Below the pieces are notes generated by a model that did not search any database, was not told the origin of the DNA, and saw nothing but the letters and a program-made list of their open reading frames with translations. DNA of 64,000 bases, taken from NCBI GenBank assembly GCA_001464375.1, contig LNEW01000186.1:1-64000 (forward strand). The letters run 5' to 3'. The stretch is from Rhodospirillales bacterium Ga0074136 (GTDB lineage Bacteria > Pseudomonadota > Alphaproteobacteria > Acetobacterales > Acetobacteraceae). Position 1 is the stretch's first letter, and every line of letters starts with the position of its first letter. Made by a program: the position numbers and the translations under genes. Below, piece after piece: positions 1 through 9,836 of the stretch.

Positions 1-933
1 GCTGCGCTGCAGCCGGCTGTCATTGTCGTCCGCCACCATGACCACGATCGTCCGCCCACCATGCCGCGCGACGGCGATCCCCTCCCAGTTCTCGGCAGGC
101 AGCGGGTCGCCGTCCAGGCGCAGGATGGTCTCGCCGGCCAGCACGCCGCCCTGCGCCACGCCGCGCAGCGCCGCCGCGGACACCAGCGCGACCCGTGCGG
201 CGAAGCCGGTCAGCCAGGTGAAGCGGCGTTCCAGCACCAGCGTGCCGCCATCCGGCAGGCCCGCGACATCGGTCGGCACGAAGCCGGGATCGGGCTGCCA
301 CGCCACGGGCATCCAGCGCCCGGGCCGGCCGATCCAGGCCTGGCGCAGCGCGGGCGCGCCCGGCGGGCGGAGTTGCTCGGTCAGCGCAAAGAGCCGGCCA
401 TCGGCCAGCAGCGTCAGCCCTTCCAACCCGCCATTGATCGGCGCGCGGTCGAGCCCCGGTGGCGCGTCCGCATAGGCGCCGGGGCCATCGAGCCGGCGAT
501 AGGCGCGCATGCGGTGCCAGCGTTCGTAACCGACCAGCCAGGTGCCGTCGGGCAGGCGGGTGATGGATTCGGCATCGGCCGCGCGCCCGCGCGGCAGCGG
601 GCGGCCGGCACCGTCGCGCAGCGGGCCGGAGGCGATGGGGACAAGTCGGTGGGCGATGCCCTCGCGCAGATCGATGCGCGCCTGCGCCCAGCGGCCGCGG
701 TCGTCGACCATGGTCGCGACCAGCTCGTCGTCGAGGTAGATGCCAGAGAGGTTGGCCGCGCCGAGGCGCGCGGCGTCGATCTCGAAGCCGCCGAGGCTCC
801 GCAGTGGGCCGTCGAGCGGAATGGGCGGAAGGGCCGCCCCAGCGCCGCCCTGCGGAAGCGTTGGCGTGGTGAAGATGCAGCCCGCCGTGAGCATGCCGGC
901 GCCGAGCACCGCCCGGCGTCGAAGCGTTGTCAC
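1..933 (-). CDS. Esterase-like/phytase-like domain lipoprotein (3' end beyond window)
   Basis: The frame opens with a short signal sequence (RRRAVLGAGMLTAGC) that has a twin-arginine-like start and a lipobox ending in Cys, so the product is probably an exported lipoprotein. The rest matches the esterase-like activity of phytase family, a beta-propeller-like fold, with stretches such as AESITRLPDGTWLVGYERW and INGGLEGLTLLADGRLFALT. The C-terminus lies beyond base 1. The GTG start at 933 forms a 4-base GTGA overlap with the stop of the gene upstream, which suggests coupled translation. A TTG at 939 is better spaced from a GGAGG and is an alternative start. The substrate is not known; family members are often annotated as phytase-like without proof. 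Confidence 0.75.
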   Translation of the reverse strand, partial: MTTLRRRAVLGAGMLTAGCIFTTPTLPQGGAGAALPPIPLDGPLRSLGGFEIDAARLGAANLSGIYLDDELVATMVDDRGRWAQARIDLREGIAHRLVPIASGPLRDGAGRPLPRGRAADAESITRLPDGTWLVGYERWHRMRAYRRLDGPGAYADAPPGLDRAPINGGLEGLTLLADGRLFALTEQLRPPGAPALRQAWIGRPGRWMPVAWQPDPGFVPTDVAGLPDGGTLVLERRFTWLTGFAARVALVSAAALRGVAQGGVLAGETILRLDGDPLPAENWEGIAVARHGGRTIVVMVADDNDSRLQRS

Positions 934-1343
934 AAGCAAGCCGGCGCCTCCGCGAAGCGCAGGAACACGCCAGTTGCGATGATCGCCACGGGGTAGGCGA
1001 CCAACCACTTTGCCCGCCGCGAATAAAACGCAGGCGGCCCGCCGCCTTCGTGACCGGCGCCGAGGCGTACGTCGAGAGGAAAGCGCTCGAAGCCGAGCCA
1101 GTACCGCGTCCAGCTCAGTACATCGACCGCCAGCGGGCTCAGAAACATGCCCAGTACCAGGGCCGGCAGCCAAGAATCGCGGACCGCGCAGAGCAACCCC
1201 GAGAGCGACGCCTCCGGCACGCGGAGGAGGATCAGGGCGGCGAAGGTCAGCAGGAATGCCAATGCGCCTGCACGGTGTCGCACGCGCAGCCGCCGACGCG
1301 TCTCGACACTCCAGCGCACCGAGGTGTCGGCGCGGTTTTGCAC
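930..1343 (-). CDS. Small membrane protein, unknown function
   Basis: The predicted protein has 137 residues with two to three hydrophobic segments (around ALAFLLTFAALILL, WLPALVLGMFLSPLAVDVLS and AKWLVAYPVAIIATGVF), so it is an integral membrane protein. I do not recognise the family. The GTG start at 1343 lies three bases after the ancestral stop of the cobT frame, and the stop overlaps the start of the phytase-like gene, so the three genes look like one transcription unit. No clear ribosome binding site precedes the start, so a later GTG is possible. Confidence 0.6.
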   Translation of the reverse strand: MQNRADTSVRWSVETRRRLRVRHRAGALAFLLTFAALILLRVPEASLSGLLCAVRDSWLPALVLGMFLSPLAVDVLSWTRYWLGFERFPLDVRLGAGHEGGGPPAFYSRRAKWLVAYPVAIIATGVFLRFAEAPACL

Positions 1344-1345
1344 CC

Positions 1346-1468
1346 CTAGACGAGCACCGGCCCGCGTTCCGCCGCCGCGCGCTGCCACGCCTCGGCCGCG
1401 TCCTCGTCGAACAGTTCGGCCAGCTTCTTCATCATCGTGCCGCCGAGTTCCTCGGCATCCACGATTAA
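1346..1468 (-). other. Displaced 3' end of the cobT frame
   Basis: Read on the minus strand, this stretch encodes [19 protein letters not shown], then DEDAAEAWQRAAAERGPVLV and a TAG stop at 1346. These are the last residues expected of a CobT protein, but they lie in a different frame from the body of cobT. Only the few codons that normally join DVTRY to IVDAEE are missing. The good preservation of the tail argues for a recent lesion or a sequencing/assembly artefact rather than old decay. Confidence 0.8.
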
Positions 1469-3204
1469 TACCGCGTCACGTCGTGCCCAATGCCGATGGC
1501 GATCAGTTCGACCTGGTTGCGGCCCTCGATCTCGTGGATGACCTTCCGCAGGTGGCGTTCCAGGTAGTTGCCCGGGTTGACCGACAGCGTGCTGTCATCG
1601 ACCGGGGCGCCGTCGCTGATCACCATCAGGATGCGCCGGTGCTCGGGGCGCGGCAGCAGGCGCTTGTAGGCCCATTCCAGCGCCTCGCCGTCGATGTTCT
1701 CCTTGAGCAGCCCCTCGCGCAGCATCAGCCCGAGGTTCTTGCGCGCACGGCGCCACGGCGCATCCGCGGCCTTGTAGACCACGTGGCGCAGGTCGTTCAG
1801 GCGCCCCGGATTGCGCGGCTTGCCCTCCTGCACCCAGCGTTCGCGCGACTGCCCGCCCTTCCAGGCGCGGGTGGTGAAGCCCAGGATCTCGGTCTTCACC
1901 GCGCAGCGTTCCAGCGTGCGTGCGAGGATGTCGCAGCACATCGCCGCCACCGTGATCGGCCGCCCGCGCATCGAGCCCGAATTGTCGATCAGCAGGGAGA
2001 CGACGGTGTCGCGGAAATCGGTGTCGCGTTCGCGCTTGTAGGACAGCGCGTGCATCGGGTTGGTCACCACGCGGGTCAGCCGCGCGGCATCCAGCATCCC
2101 TTCCTCGAGGTCGAATTCCCAGGCGCGCTGCTGCTGCGCGAGCAGCCGCCGCTGCAGGCGGTTCGCCAGCTTCGACACCACGCCCTGCAGATGCGACAGC
2201 TGCTGGTCGAGCTGCTGGCGCAGCCGGTTCAGTTCATCCGGGTCGCACAGATCGTCGGCGGATACCGTCTCGTCGAATTGCGACGTGAAGGCGTGGTAGC
2301 GGGTGCTGTCGTCGACCTGCGGGACCTCGCGGCGCTGCTGCGGGCCGCCGGGCTTGTCGTCGCCATCCGCCGCGGCGCCATCCTCCTCGGTCTCCTCGCC
2401 TTCCTCGTCGGAGGCCTCGCCCTGCATCTGCTCGGGCTGGGCGCCGAGCATCTGGTCCTCCTGCTCGGAGGAGGACTGGCCCTCGCCGGACTGGTCCTGC
2501 TGGGGGGTGCTCTCGCCGCCCTCCTCGCCTTCCTCGTCCTGCTGTTCGGATTCCGCCTCGACCTCGGCTTCGGCCAGGTCGAGCGCGGTCAGCAGCCGGC
2601 GCGCGGCCTTGGCATAGGCGGCCTGGTCCTCGGCGTTGCTGGCCATCTCGGCCAGCGCCTCGTCGGCCTTCTCGCCGAGCGTGTCGCGCCACAAATCGAG
2701 CACGCGATGCGCGATCTCCGGCGCGGGGTGGCCGGTCAGGCGTTCGCGCGCCAGCATCCCCAGCGCCGCGGGCAGCGGCAGCTGGTCCTTGCGCGTCATG
2801 CGGTCGTAGCCCTCGGCCTCGCATTCCTCGGACAGCTTCGCGCGCAAATTGGCGGCGACGCCCTCCATGAACTTGGAGCCGACGGTCTCGACGCGGACCT
2901 GCTCCAGCGCGTCGAAGACCTCGCGCGCCTCGCGCCGGCCGGGGATGCGCGATGCGTGCAGGGATTCGTCATGGTGGCGCAGGCGCAGCGCGGCGGCATC
3001 GGCCGCCCCGCGCAGCTTCGCCATCTCGGCCGGCGGCAGCGCGCGGGTGGGCAGCGGCAGGCGCACGCGCTTGCCCGCGACACCCGACGGGCCGGGCTGG
3101 AAGGCTACCTGCACGTCGGGATCGGCATGCGCGATGGCGCGCAGCGCACCGGCGGTGGCGCGCTTGAATTCTTCCTGCCGGGTGAGGTCCTGCTTGCCGG
3201 ACAT
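1465..3204 (-). CDS. cobT: Cobaltochelatase subunit CobT, C-terminus out of frame
   Basis: CobT works with CobS (AAA+ ATPase) and CobN to insert cobalt into hydrogenobyrinate a,c-diamide in aerobic cobalamin synthesis. The 579-residue product has the family layout: an N-terminal domain starting near [20 protein letters not shown], a very acidic Glu/Asp/Gln-rich linker around residues 210-290, and a C-terminal von Willebrand A domain with the metal-binding motif DNSGSMRG near residue 408. A GGAGG sits nine bases before the ATG. The frame ends abruptly after HDVTRY. The expected last 40 or so residues ([19 protein letters not shown] and onward) follow immediately in another frame down to 1346. 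This implies a 16-base deletion or a sequence error, and it removes the end of the VWA domain. Confidence 0.92.
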   Translation of the reverse strand: MSGKQDLTRQEEFKRATAGALRAIAHADPDVQVAFQPGPSGVAGKRVRLPLPTRALPPAEMAKLRGAADAAALRLRHHDESLHASRIPGRREAREVFDALEQVRVETVGSKFMEGVAANLRAKLSEECEAEGYDRMTRKDQLPLPAALGMLARERLTGHPAPEIAHRVLDLWRDTLGEKADEALAEMASNAEDQAAYAKAARRLLTALDLAEAEVEAESEQQDEEGEEGGESTPQQDQSGEGQSSSEQEDQMLGAQPEQMQGEASDEEGEETEEDGAAADGDDKPGGPQQRREVPQVDDSTRYHAFTSQFDETVSADDLCDPDELNRLRQQLDQQLSHLQGVVSKLANRLQRRLLAQQQRAWEFDLEEGMLDAARLTRVVTNPMHALSYKRERDTDFRDTVVSLLIDNSGSMRGRPITVAAMCCDILARTLERCAVKTEILGFTTRAWKGGQSRERWVQEGKPRNPGRLNDLRHVVYKAADAPWRRARKNLGLMLREGLLKENIDGEALEWAYKRLLPRPEHRRILMVISDGAPVDDSTLSVNPGNYLERHLRKVIHEIEGRNQVELIAIGIGHDVTRY

Positions 3205-3233
3205 AAAGTTTGGCCTCCGCTGCGCTTCGGCGG

Positions 3234-3454
3234 GGCCGGCCTGATTCAGACTTCGCTCCTCGCGCCTGCGGCGCTGCGGGGCTCCGTCATCAGGACGGCT
3301 GCTTGTGGTTGGCCGGCCTGATTCAGACTTCGCTCCTCGCGCCTGTGGCGCTGCGGGGCTCCGTCATCAGGACGGCTGCTTGTGGTTGGCCGGCCTGATT
3401 CAGACTTCGCTCCTCGCGCCTGTGGCGCTTCGGGGCTTCGTCATCAGGACGGCC
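3234..3454. repeat. Three tandem 77-bp repeats between cobS and cobT
   Basis: The unit starts GGCCGGCCTGATTCAGACTT and recurs with an exact 77-base period at 3234, 3311 and 3388. The first two copies differ by one base (CTGCGGCG against CTGTGGCG); the third differs at a few more positions and loses similarity after CATCAGGACGGC. The block fills most of the 304-base gap between cobS and cobT, so it would lie in the leader of cobT if the two genes are co-transcribed. One plus-strand frame is open through the copies, but nothing suggests that it is translated. Confidence 0.93.
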
Positions 3455-3508
3455 GACTGCGTTACTGCGTGGTGGGGGGCGGGTTGTCCGCCCCCGGCAG
3501 GCGCGCGC

Positions 3509-4513
3509 TCACCCCGCCTTCTTCATCAGCCCCGTCGACACTTCCTCGTTGAAGCAGCGCTGGTAGTATTCCGCCACCGTCGCGCGCTCCGCCTCGTCGC
3601 ACTTGTTGAGGAAGGTCAGCCGGAAGGCGAAGCCCACATCGCCGAAGATGCGCGCATTCTCCGCCCAGGTGATGACGGTGCGCGGCGACATCACCGTGGA
3701 GATGTCGCCCGCGATGAAGCCGGCGCGCGTCAGGTCCGCCAGCGCGACCATCGCCTCCACCTGCTTCTTCGCCTTCGGGTCGCCCTCGGTGCCCATCTTC
3801 GCGAGCACGATCTCGGTCTCCAGCTTGTGCGGCAGGTAGTTCAGCGTCGCCACGATCGACCAGCGGTCCATCTGGCCCTGATTGATCTGCTGCGTGCCGT
3901 GATACAGGCCGGTGGTGTCGCCCAGGCCGACCGTGTTGGCGGTCGAGAACAGGCGGAAATACGGGTTGGGCCGGATCACCTTGTTCTGGTCGAGCAGCGT
4001 CAGCTTGCCCTCGACCTCCAGCACGCGCTGGATCACGAACATCACGTCCGGGCGGCCGGCATCGTATTCGTCGAAAACCAGTGCGCAGGGGTGCTGGAGC
4101 GCCCAGGGCAGGATGCCTTCGCGGAATTCCGTGACCTGCTTGCCGTCCTTCAGGACGATGGCGTCCTTGCCGATCAGGTCGATACGCGAGATGTGGCTGT
4201 CGAGGTTGACGCGGATGCAGGGCCAGTTGAGCCGCGCTGCCACCTGCTCGATGTGGGTCGACTTCCCGGTGCCGTGATAGCCCTGGATCATCACGCGCCG
4301 GTTGTAGGCGAAGCCCGCCACGATCGCGAGCGTGGTTTCCTTGTCGAAGCGATAGGTGTGGTCGATTTCCGGCACATGTTCCGTGCGGATCGAATACCCC
4401 GGCACCTCGAGGTCGATGTCGAGGCCGAAGGCCTCGCGCGCCTTCACCTTGATGTCCGGCGCGTCGATCGCCGAGGTCGGGCGAATTTCGGAGATTTGGG
4501 CGACCTTGTTCAT
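3509..4513 (-). CDS. cobS: Cobaltochelatase subunit CobS (AAA+ ATPase)
   Basis: CobS is the MoxR-type AAA+ ATPase that, with CobT, drives cobalt insertion by CobN in aerobic vitamin B12 synthesis. The 334-residue product has the usual length. It contains the Walker A motif GYHGTGKST (residues 78-86) and the Walker B region [10 protein letters not shown] (around 144-153), followed by the sensor region with [11 protein letters not shown]. The start [13 protein letters not shown] is typical of alphaproteobacterial CobS. It lies upstream of cobT on the same strand, separated by the 77-bp repeats. cobN is not in this window. Confidence 0.96.
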   Translation of the reverse strand: MNKVAQISEIRPTSAIDAPDIKVKAREAFGLDIDLEVPGYSIRTEHVPEIDHTYRFDKETTLAIVAGFAYNRRVMIQGYHGTGKSTHIEQVAARLNWPCIRVNLDSHISRIDLIGKDAIVLKDGKQVTEFREGILPWALQHPCALVFDEYDAGRPDVMFVIQRVLEVEGKLTLLDQNKVIRPNPYFRLFSTANTVGLGDTTGLYHGTQQINQGQMDRWSIVATLNYLPHKLETEIVLAKMGTEGDPKAKKQVEAMVALADLTRAGFIAGDISTVMSPRTVITWAENARIFGDVGFAFRLTFLNKCDEAERATVAEYYQRCFNEEVSTGLMKKAG

Positions 4514-4569
4514 CTGCAGTCCGGTTCCGTCACTGTCGGGGGCATATTAGGGGTGCGCGGGCGATCCGG

Positions 4570-5181
4570 CTACCCGGCGGGCGCGCCGGCGGCTTCGGTG
4601 GTGGCCCGCGCCCGCGCCGGCACGCGGCGCTTGAGCAGGCTGTAGGCCCGGTTGATGTCCTTCAGCCGGTCCTCCGCCACCCGATCCCCGCCGGTGGCAT
4701 CGGGGTGGTAGCGCTTCGCGAGGTCCTTGTAGCGCGTGCGCAGTTCCACCTGGTCGAGCGGCCAGGCGAGTTCCATCAGGTCGAGCGCTGCGCGCAGCTC
4801 GGGCGGCACTTCCACCGCCTCGCGCGCGCGGCGCCGCGCGGTGGGGGCCTGTTCATTCAGCACGCCCAACGGGTCGCGCAGGATCTCGGGGTCGAAGCGC
4901 CCGGCACCACCCAGGCGCCCGAGCGGCCAGGTCGGCCGCTGCCAGGCGGTATCGTCGCGCAGATGCGCCTCGATCTCGCTGGGCGCCATGCCTTTGTAGT
5001 AGTCCCACGCCTTGTTGTAGTCGCGCACATGCGGCAGGCAGAACCACAGGAAATGGCGCAGGGAGCGGTCGCGCGGCGCGCGGAACAGGCCGGGTTCCGA
5101 GCAGCCGGGATGCTCGCAGGCATGACGCGGCGCGCCGGCGTCCTCGGGATCCAGCTCGAGCTTCCTGCCACCCTTTCGCAT
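4570..5181 (-). CDS. J-domain (DnaJ-like) protein next to cobS
   Basis: The 203-residue product has a cysteine-containing N-terminal part (HACEHPGCSEPGLFRAP, then FCLPHVRDYNKAWDYY) and a C-terminal J-domain with the HPD motif in DLAKRYHPDATGG, which stimulates Hsp70 ATPase activity. Because the J-domain is at the C-terminus and zinc-finger repeats are lacking, this is a class C co-chaperone, not DnaJ itself. It lies between divergent bolA and cobS, a common order in related alphaproteobacteria. The ATG at 5181 precedes MRKGGRKLELDPED; an in-frame ATG at 5223 would give a longer, less typical N-terminus. The client is unknown. Confidence 0.85.
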   Translation of the reverse strand: MRKGGRKLELDPEDAGAPRHACEHPGCSEPGLFRAPRDRSLRHFLWFCLPHVRDYNKAWDYYKGMAPSEIEAHLRDDTAWQRPTWPLGRLGGAGRFDPEILRDPLGVLNEQAPTARRRAREAVEVPPELRAALDLMELAWPLDQVELRTRYKDLAKRYHPDATGGDRVAEDRLKDINRAYSLLKRRVPARARATTEAAGAPAG

Positions 5182-5265
5182 CACAGCGTTATGGGAGGCG
5201 TGCGCGCATCCCGCAAGCCGCATGACACCCCTTGGCAGCGCGCGGCGAAGGACCGAAAAGCACGC

Positions 5266-5550
5266 ATGGACCACAGCCGCGCCGCGCGCATCGACGCCAT
5301 CCTGCAGGCCGCCTTCGCGCCGGCCGACATCACCGTGCAGGACGACAGCGCCAGCCATGCCGGCCATGCCGGCGCGCGCCCCGGAGGGCAGACGCACTAC
5401 AGCGTGACCATCGTCGCGGCCGCCTTCGCCGGGCAATCCCGCGTGGCGCGGTCGCGCGCCGTGCACGATCTGCTGGCGGCGGAATTCGCCACCGGCCTGC
5501 ATGCCCTGGCACTGCGGCTGATGACGCCCGAGGAAGCGGCACGACGCTGA
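5266..5550 (+). CDS. bolA: BolA family protein
   Basis: This 94-residue protein has the BolA fold pattern: helix (RIDAILQAAFAPADITVQDD), conserved glycine-rich and HYSVTIVAAAF segments, the SRVARSRAVHDLL helix, and a final LHALALRLMTPEEA. BolA proteins pair with monothiol glutaredoxins and carry or sense [2Fe-2S] clusters. It runs divergent from the J-domain gene. Its stop overlaps the start of the following TPR gene by one base (TGATG), so the two are probably translated together. Confidence 0.9.
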   Translation: MDHSRAARIDAILQAAFAPADITVQDDSASHAGHAGARPGGQTHYSVTIVAAAFAGQSRVARSRAVHDLLAAEFATGLHALALRLMTPEEAARR

Positions 5551-7232
5551 TGCCGCCCACGGGCCGCACCGGGCGACTGCGCAAGCCCGCCACCGAGCCC
5601 CGGCACGTGATCTTCCGCGACCGTGAGATCGTGGTCGTCCACCAGCCAGGTTCGTCGGCACACAGCCTTGTGACCTTCTCCGACCTGACCTTTCGCCCGG
5701 ACGGCACCGCCTTCTGGGGGGAGGAGGTGGCGACGAAGCTCGGCCTCGACACCATCGGCATCGTCGCGAAGCGGGAGAACTGGTTCCCGCGCGCGTCCAT
5801 GGAAGCGGCGGCACCGGCCATCCGCCAGGCGCTGAAGCCGCGCGCGGTCACCTATGGCTACAGCATGGGGGCGCATGGCGCGCTCAAGCACGCCGCCCTT
5901 CTCGGCGCGACCAGCACCATCGCGGTGGCGCCACAGGCCAGCATCGCGCCCTCGGACGTGCCGTGGGACGAACGCTTCCATCGCTACCACCGCCCCGCGA
6001 TGCACCGGGACATGCAGGTCGGCCCCGCGGATTTCGCGCCATTTACCGCGGTGATCGCCGACCCCTACCACGCGCTGGATTGGCGCAACGCGGGCCTCGC
6101 CGCCGCGGCCGGCCCCATCCATCTGCTGCGCGCACCGCTGTCAGGCCACGCGGCCATCTGGCTGTTGGCCGCGACCGATACACTGGAGGCGATGCTGGCG
6201 GCCGCGCTGGCGGGCGACGCCGCGGCGATGCGCGCGGTGCTGCGGCAGCGCCGCGCGCAATCCGGCCAGTGGTTCCGCCTGATGGCGCGCGCCGCCTTCG
6301 GCCGCGGCCATGCGCGCCTGGCGGATGCGCTGTGGACGCGCGCGGGCGAGCTCGGCGTGGCGCCGGCGGTGGTGCGCTACGAACGCGCCGATGCGCTGGC
6401 CGACCGCGCGCTGCGGCTGATCGCGCTCGGTCGTCCGGCGGAGGCTGCGGAGGCCTGCCGGACCCTCGCCGCGCTGTCGCCGCGCGCGGTGCAGCGGGTC
6501 GGTCGCGCGGCGCACCTGCTGCTGGCCGCCGGTGCGGCTGCGGAGGCCGAGGCCACCTTCCGCCGTGCGATCGACCTGCGCCCGCAGACGGCGGACCTGC
6601 ATCTCGGGCTGAGCCTGTCGCTGGTGGTGCAGGGACGTGCGGAGGAAGCACTCGTCGCCGCTGCCCAAGGCCATGCCGCGGTGCCCGAGGATATCGACCT
6701 CGCATCGCATTATGGCCACCTGCTGAATGCCACCGTCCCGGCCCGCCAGCCCGAGGCCGAGGCGGTGTTCCGCGCCGTATTGGCGCAGGACCCCCGCGCC
6801 GGCCAGGCGCTGTTCGGCCTGAGCACCGTGCTGGCGGCGCGCGGCGCGGTGGCCGAGGCCGCGGTGATGGCGCACCGCGCCGCGGCGCGCCTGCCAGGCC
6901 ATGCCGATGCCCAGGAATGGCACGCGCGGATGCTGCTGCGCGCGGGCAAGGCGGCGCAGGCGGAGCGCATGTTCCGCCGCCTGCTGCACGCCGATGCGGG
7001 GCGGCCCGGCGCACATCTGGGCTGGGCCGATGCGCTGCTCACGCTCGACCGGCGGGGCGACGCGATCGCCGCCTTGCGTCGCGGGCTGGTGACCCTGCCC
7101 GGCGATGCGGCGCTGACCGCCCGGCTGCGGGAGCTGACGGCGCCTGCGATCCGTGTGCGCACCGGCATCGTGGACCGGCTGCGCGGATTGTTCATCCGGG
7201 GGCGGGGCGCGGCCCGCCCGCCGGGGGGCTGA
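5550..7232 (+). CDS. Hydrolase-like domain fused to TPR repeats
   Basis: The 560-residue protein has two parts. The first 200 or so residues resemble an alpha/beta-hydrolase-like fold, with a YGYSMGAHGALKHAALLGA segment around a possible nucleophile Ser and an early SLVTFSDLTFRPDGTAFWG strand. The remainder (from about residue 290) is a run of tetratricopeptide helices with motifs such as AAEAEATFRRAIDLRPQTAD and AEAVFRAVLAQDPRAGQALF. There is no signal peptide. The one-base overlap with bolA ties it to that unit. Similar N-terminal domains occur in proteins annotated as TPR-containing or polysaccharide-related; I cannot assign a function. Confidence 0.75.
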   Translation: MPPTGRTGRLRKPATEPRHVIFRDREIVVVHQPGSSAHSLVTFSDLTFRPDGTAFWGEEVATKLGLDTIGIVAKRENWFPRASMEAAAPAIRQALKPRAVTYGYSMGAHGALKHAALLGATSTIAVAPQASIAPSDVPWDERFHRYHRPAMHRDMQVGPADFAPFTAVIADPYHALDWRNAGLAAAAGPIHLLRAPLSGHAAIWLLAATDTLEAMLAAALAGDAAAMRAVLRQRRAQSGQWFRLMARAAFGRGHARLADALWTRAGELGVAPAVVRYERADALADRALRLIALGRPAEAAEACRTLAALSPRAVQRVGRAAHLLLAAGAAAEAEATFRRAIDLRPQTADLHLGLSLSLVVQGRAEEALVAAAQGHAAVPEDIDLASHYGHLLNATVPARQPEAEAVFRAVLAQDPRAGQALFGLSTVLAARGAVAEAAVMAHRAAARLPGHADAQEWHARMLLRAGKAAQAERMFRRLLHADAGRPGAHLGWADALLTLDRRGDAIAALRRGLVTLPGDAALTARLRELTAPAIRVRTGIVDRLRGLFIRGRGAARPPGG

Positions 7233-7241
7233 GCCCGGCGG

Positions 7242-7607
7242 TCAGTAGGTGAAGGGCAGGCGCAGCCTGGCGCCGGGGGCGGGCTGGCGCAGCAGCCGGT
7301 CCTCGCGCGCCTGAAGGCTGTTGCGGTCGGCGGCGCTGCCGAAGCGCGGCTCGGCGGGGTCGATCAGCGCAGGATCGAGCCGTGGCGTCGTGCGCGAGGC
7401 TTCGAGCCTGCGCGGACCTTCGATGTCGAGGTTGGGCACCGGCGCGGGGTCGCCCCGCCGCGTATCGACGGGCGGCGGCGGCGGAGCGGGAAGGGGCGCA
7501 CGGCGCCGCCGCGCTGCGCGGCGACCTTGCGGCGTGCCCGCCTGCTGCGCCGCCGCGGGGGCGGCGAGCAGCGCCAGCACCACACCCAGCAGCGGGCGGC
7601 GGCGCAT
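7242..7607 (-). CDS. Small secreted proline/arginine-rich protein, unknown
   Basis: The 121-residue product begins with a clear signal peptide (MRRRPLLGVVLALLAAPAAAQ) followed by a basic, proline-rich low-complexity stretch and a C-terminal part containing DPAEPRFGSAADRN. It has no recognisable domain. The start overlaps the stop of the Nudix gene by one base (TGATG), so it is co-translated with it. It is probably periplasmic. Confidence 0.65.
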   Translation of the reverse strand: MRRRPLLGVVLALLAAPAAAQQAGTPQGRRAARRRRAPLPAPPPPPVDTRRGDPAPVPNLDIEGPRRLEASRTTPRLDPALIDPAEPRFGSAADRNSLQAREDRLLRQPAPGARLRLPFTY

Positions 7608-8146
7608 CACAGGCCGCCGCCGTTCGGCAGCGGCCGCATGCCGCGCGGATCCTCGGCCGGGTTCAGCGCGACCGAACCCGGCGCGCCGTCCCGCCAGGCG
7701 TGCAACGCCCAGCGGACCGATGGGAAGGCAAGGTCGTCCCACGGGATGTCCCCCCAGGCGAAGCGACGGACTTCCAGGCTTTCCGGCCCGGCCTCGAAGC
7801 CGGGTTCGGCGAAGCGGGCGCGGAAGATCACCTGCACCTGGCCGAGCCGGGCGATCGAATAGACGGCGAGGACGCCATCGAGGGTGATGCGCGCGCGCGC
7901 TTCCTCCCAGGCTTCGCGGCGCGCGCCTTCCTCGACCGTCTCGTTCATTTCCATGTAGCCGGCGGGGATGGTCCAGAAGCCTTGGCGGGGTTCGATGGCG
8001 CGCCGGCACAACAGGACCGTGTCGTCCTCGGCCACGATGGAGCCGACGACGACCTTCGGGTTCTCATAGGCGACATGCCCGCAATCGGGGCACATCATGC
8101 GTTCGCGGTCATCGCCCTCGGGGATCCGCCGGATGAAGCGGGACAT
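7607..8146 (-). CDS. Nudix hydrolase with N-terminal Cys motif
   Basis: The 179-residue product carries a short metal-binding-type motif (MMCPDCGHVAYENPK) before the Nudix fold. The Nudix box is visible as GYMEMNETVEEGARREAWEE and retains the REAWEE core that binds Mg2+ and cleaves nucleoside diphosphate-X bonds. This architecture, a short Cys pair then Nudix, is common in alphaproteobacterial Nudix proteins annotated as NUDIX domain or NADH-pyrophosphatase-like, but the substrate cannot be set from sequence. The start at MSRFIRRIPEG was chosen over one 12 codons upstream because it fits the usual family length. Confidence 0.88.
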   Translation of the reverse strand: MSRFIRRIPEGDDRERMMCPDCGHVAYENPKVVVGSIVAEDDTVLLCRRAIEPRQGFWTIPAGYMEMNETVEEGARREAWEEARARITLDGVLAVYSIARLGQVQVIFRARFAEPGFEAGPESLEVRRFAWGDIPWDDLAFPSVRWALHAWRDGAPGSVALNPAEDPRGMRPLPNGGGL

Positions 8147-8243
8147 GTCCGAATCATGGGGCAGGTGCCCCCGTTGCCGCAAGCGGTGGTTGCGGGCGCG
8201 CGTTTACATTTTCGCGCAGTGCGGCGCGAATTTCGACCGCTGG

Positions 8244-8462
8244 TCAGACCCTGAGGTCGAGCAGCGATCCCCGCGGCAGGATCTGCAACGCCGGCAGGCT
8301 GCCCGATGGCGGCACGGCATCGAGCGTGCGTTGCTGCGCCGGGGCGTTGGCGCGTGCGGCGTCGGATGGGCGGTCGGGTCCGCGGACCGGCTGGATGCCG
8401 GCGGTGCGGGTGACCTCCTGCGTGAAGGCGGCGAGGGAGTTGAGGCTGACCATGCGCAGCAT
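8244..8462 (-). CDS. Small hypothetical protein
   Basis: This 72-residue frame begins MLRMVSLNSLAAFTQEVTRT and ends with SLPALQILPRGSLLDLRV. I do not recognise a domain, but the tail reads like a conserved coding region rather than a shadow, and no better frame covers this stretch. An ATG three codons later (8453) is an equally good start. It stands alone between the Nudix gene and pgk, with no obvious operon partner. Confidence 0.5.
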   Translation of the reverse strand: MLRMVSLNSLAAFTQEVTRTAGIQPVRGPDRPSDAARANAPAQQRTLDAVPPSGSLPALQILPRGSLLDLRV

Positions 8463-8612
8463 TGTCCAGCCAAGACGTGAAGAATGGCTGAACGCGGGGC
8501 GCCTGGTGATGGACCGAAGGGGAGACGTTCGCATCCCCGCAAAGTGTGCGGAGTGTCCGTTAACCTTCCAGCAACCAATGCGTGCAATCGCGGCGCGTCA
8601 CGCACCGCGAGA

Positions 8613-9806
<1,194 letters not shown>

Positions 9807-9836
9807 CGCGTCGAAAATCCTGGCGAGGAGAGTGGC

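Noticed and set aside
61-996. Long plus-strand frame of 311 residues at the window start
   Set aside because: It is a mirror of the phytase-like gene on the minus strand; the translation is Arg/Ala/Gly-rich with no domain.
1147-3321. Plus-strand frame of 724 residues over cobT
   Set aside because: It is the antisense shadow of the acidic CobT linker (Leu-rich runs come from Glu/Asp codons read backward).
3209-3480. Repeat peptide encoded by the 77-bp units on the plus strand
   Set aside because: The period of 77 is not a multiple of three, so the copies are read in different frames apart from chance openness; no start signal is present.
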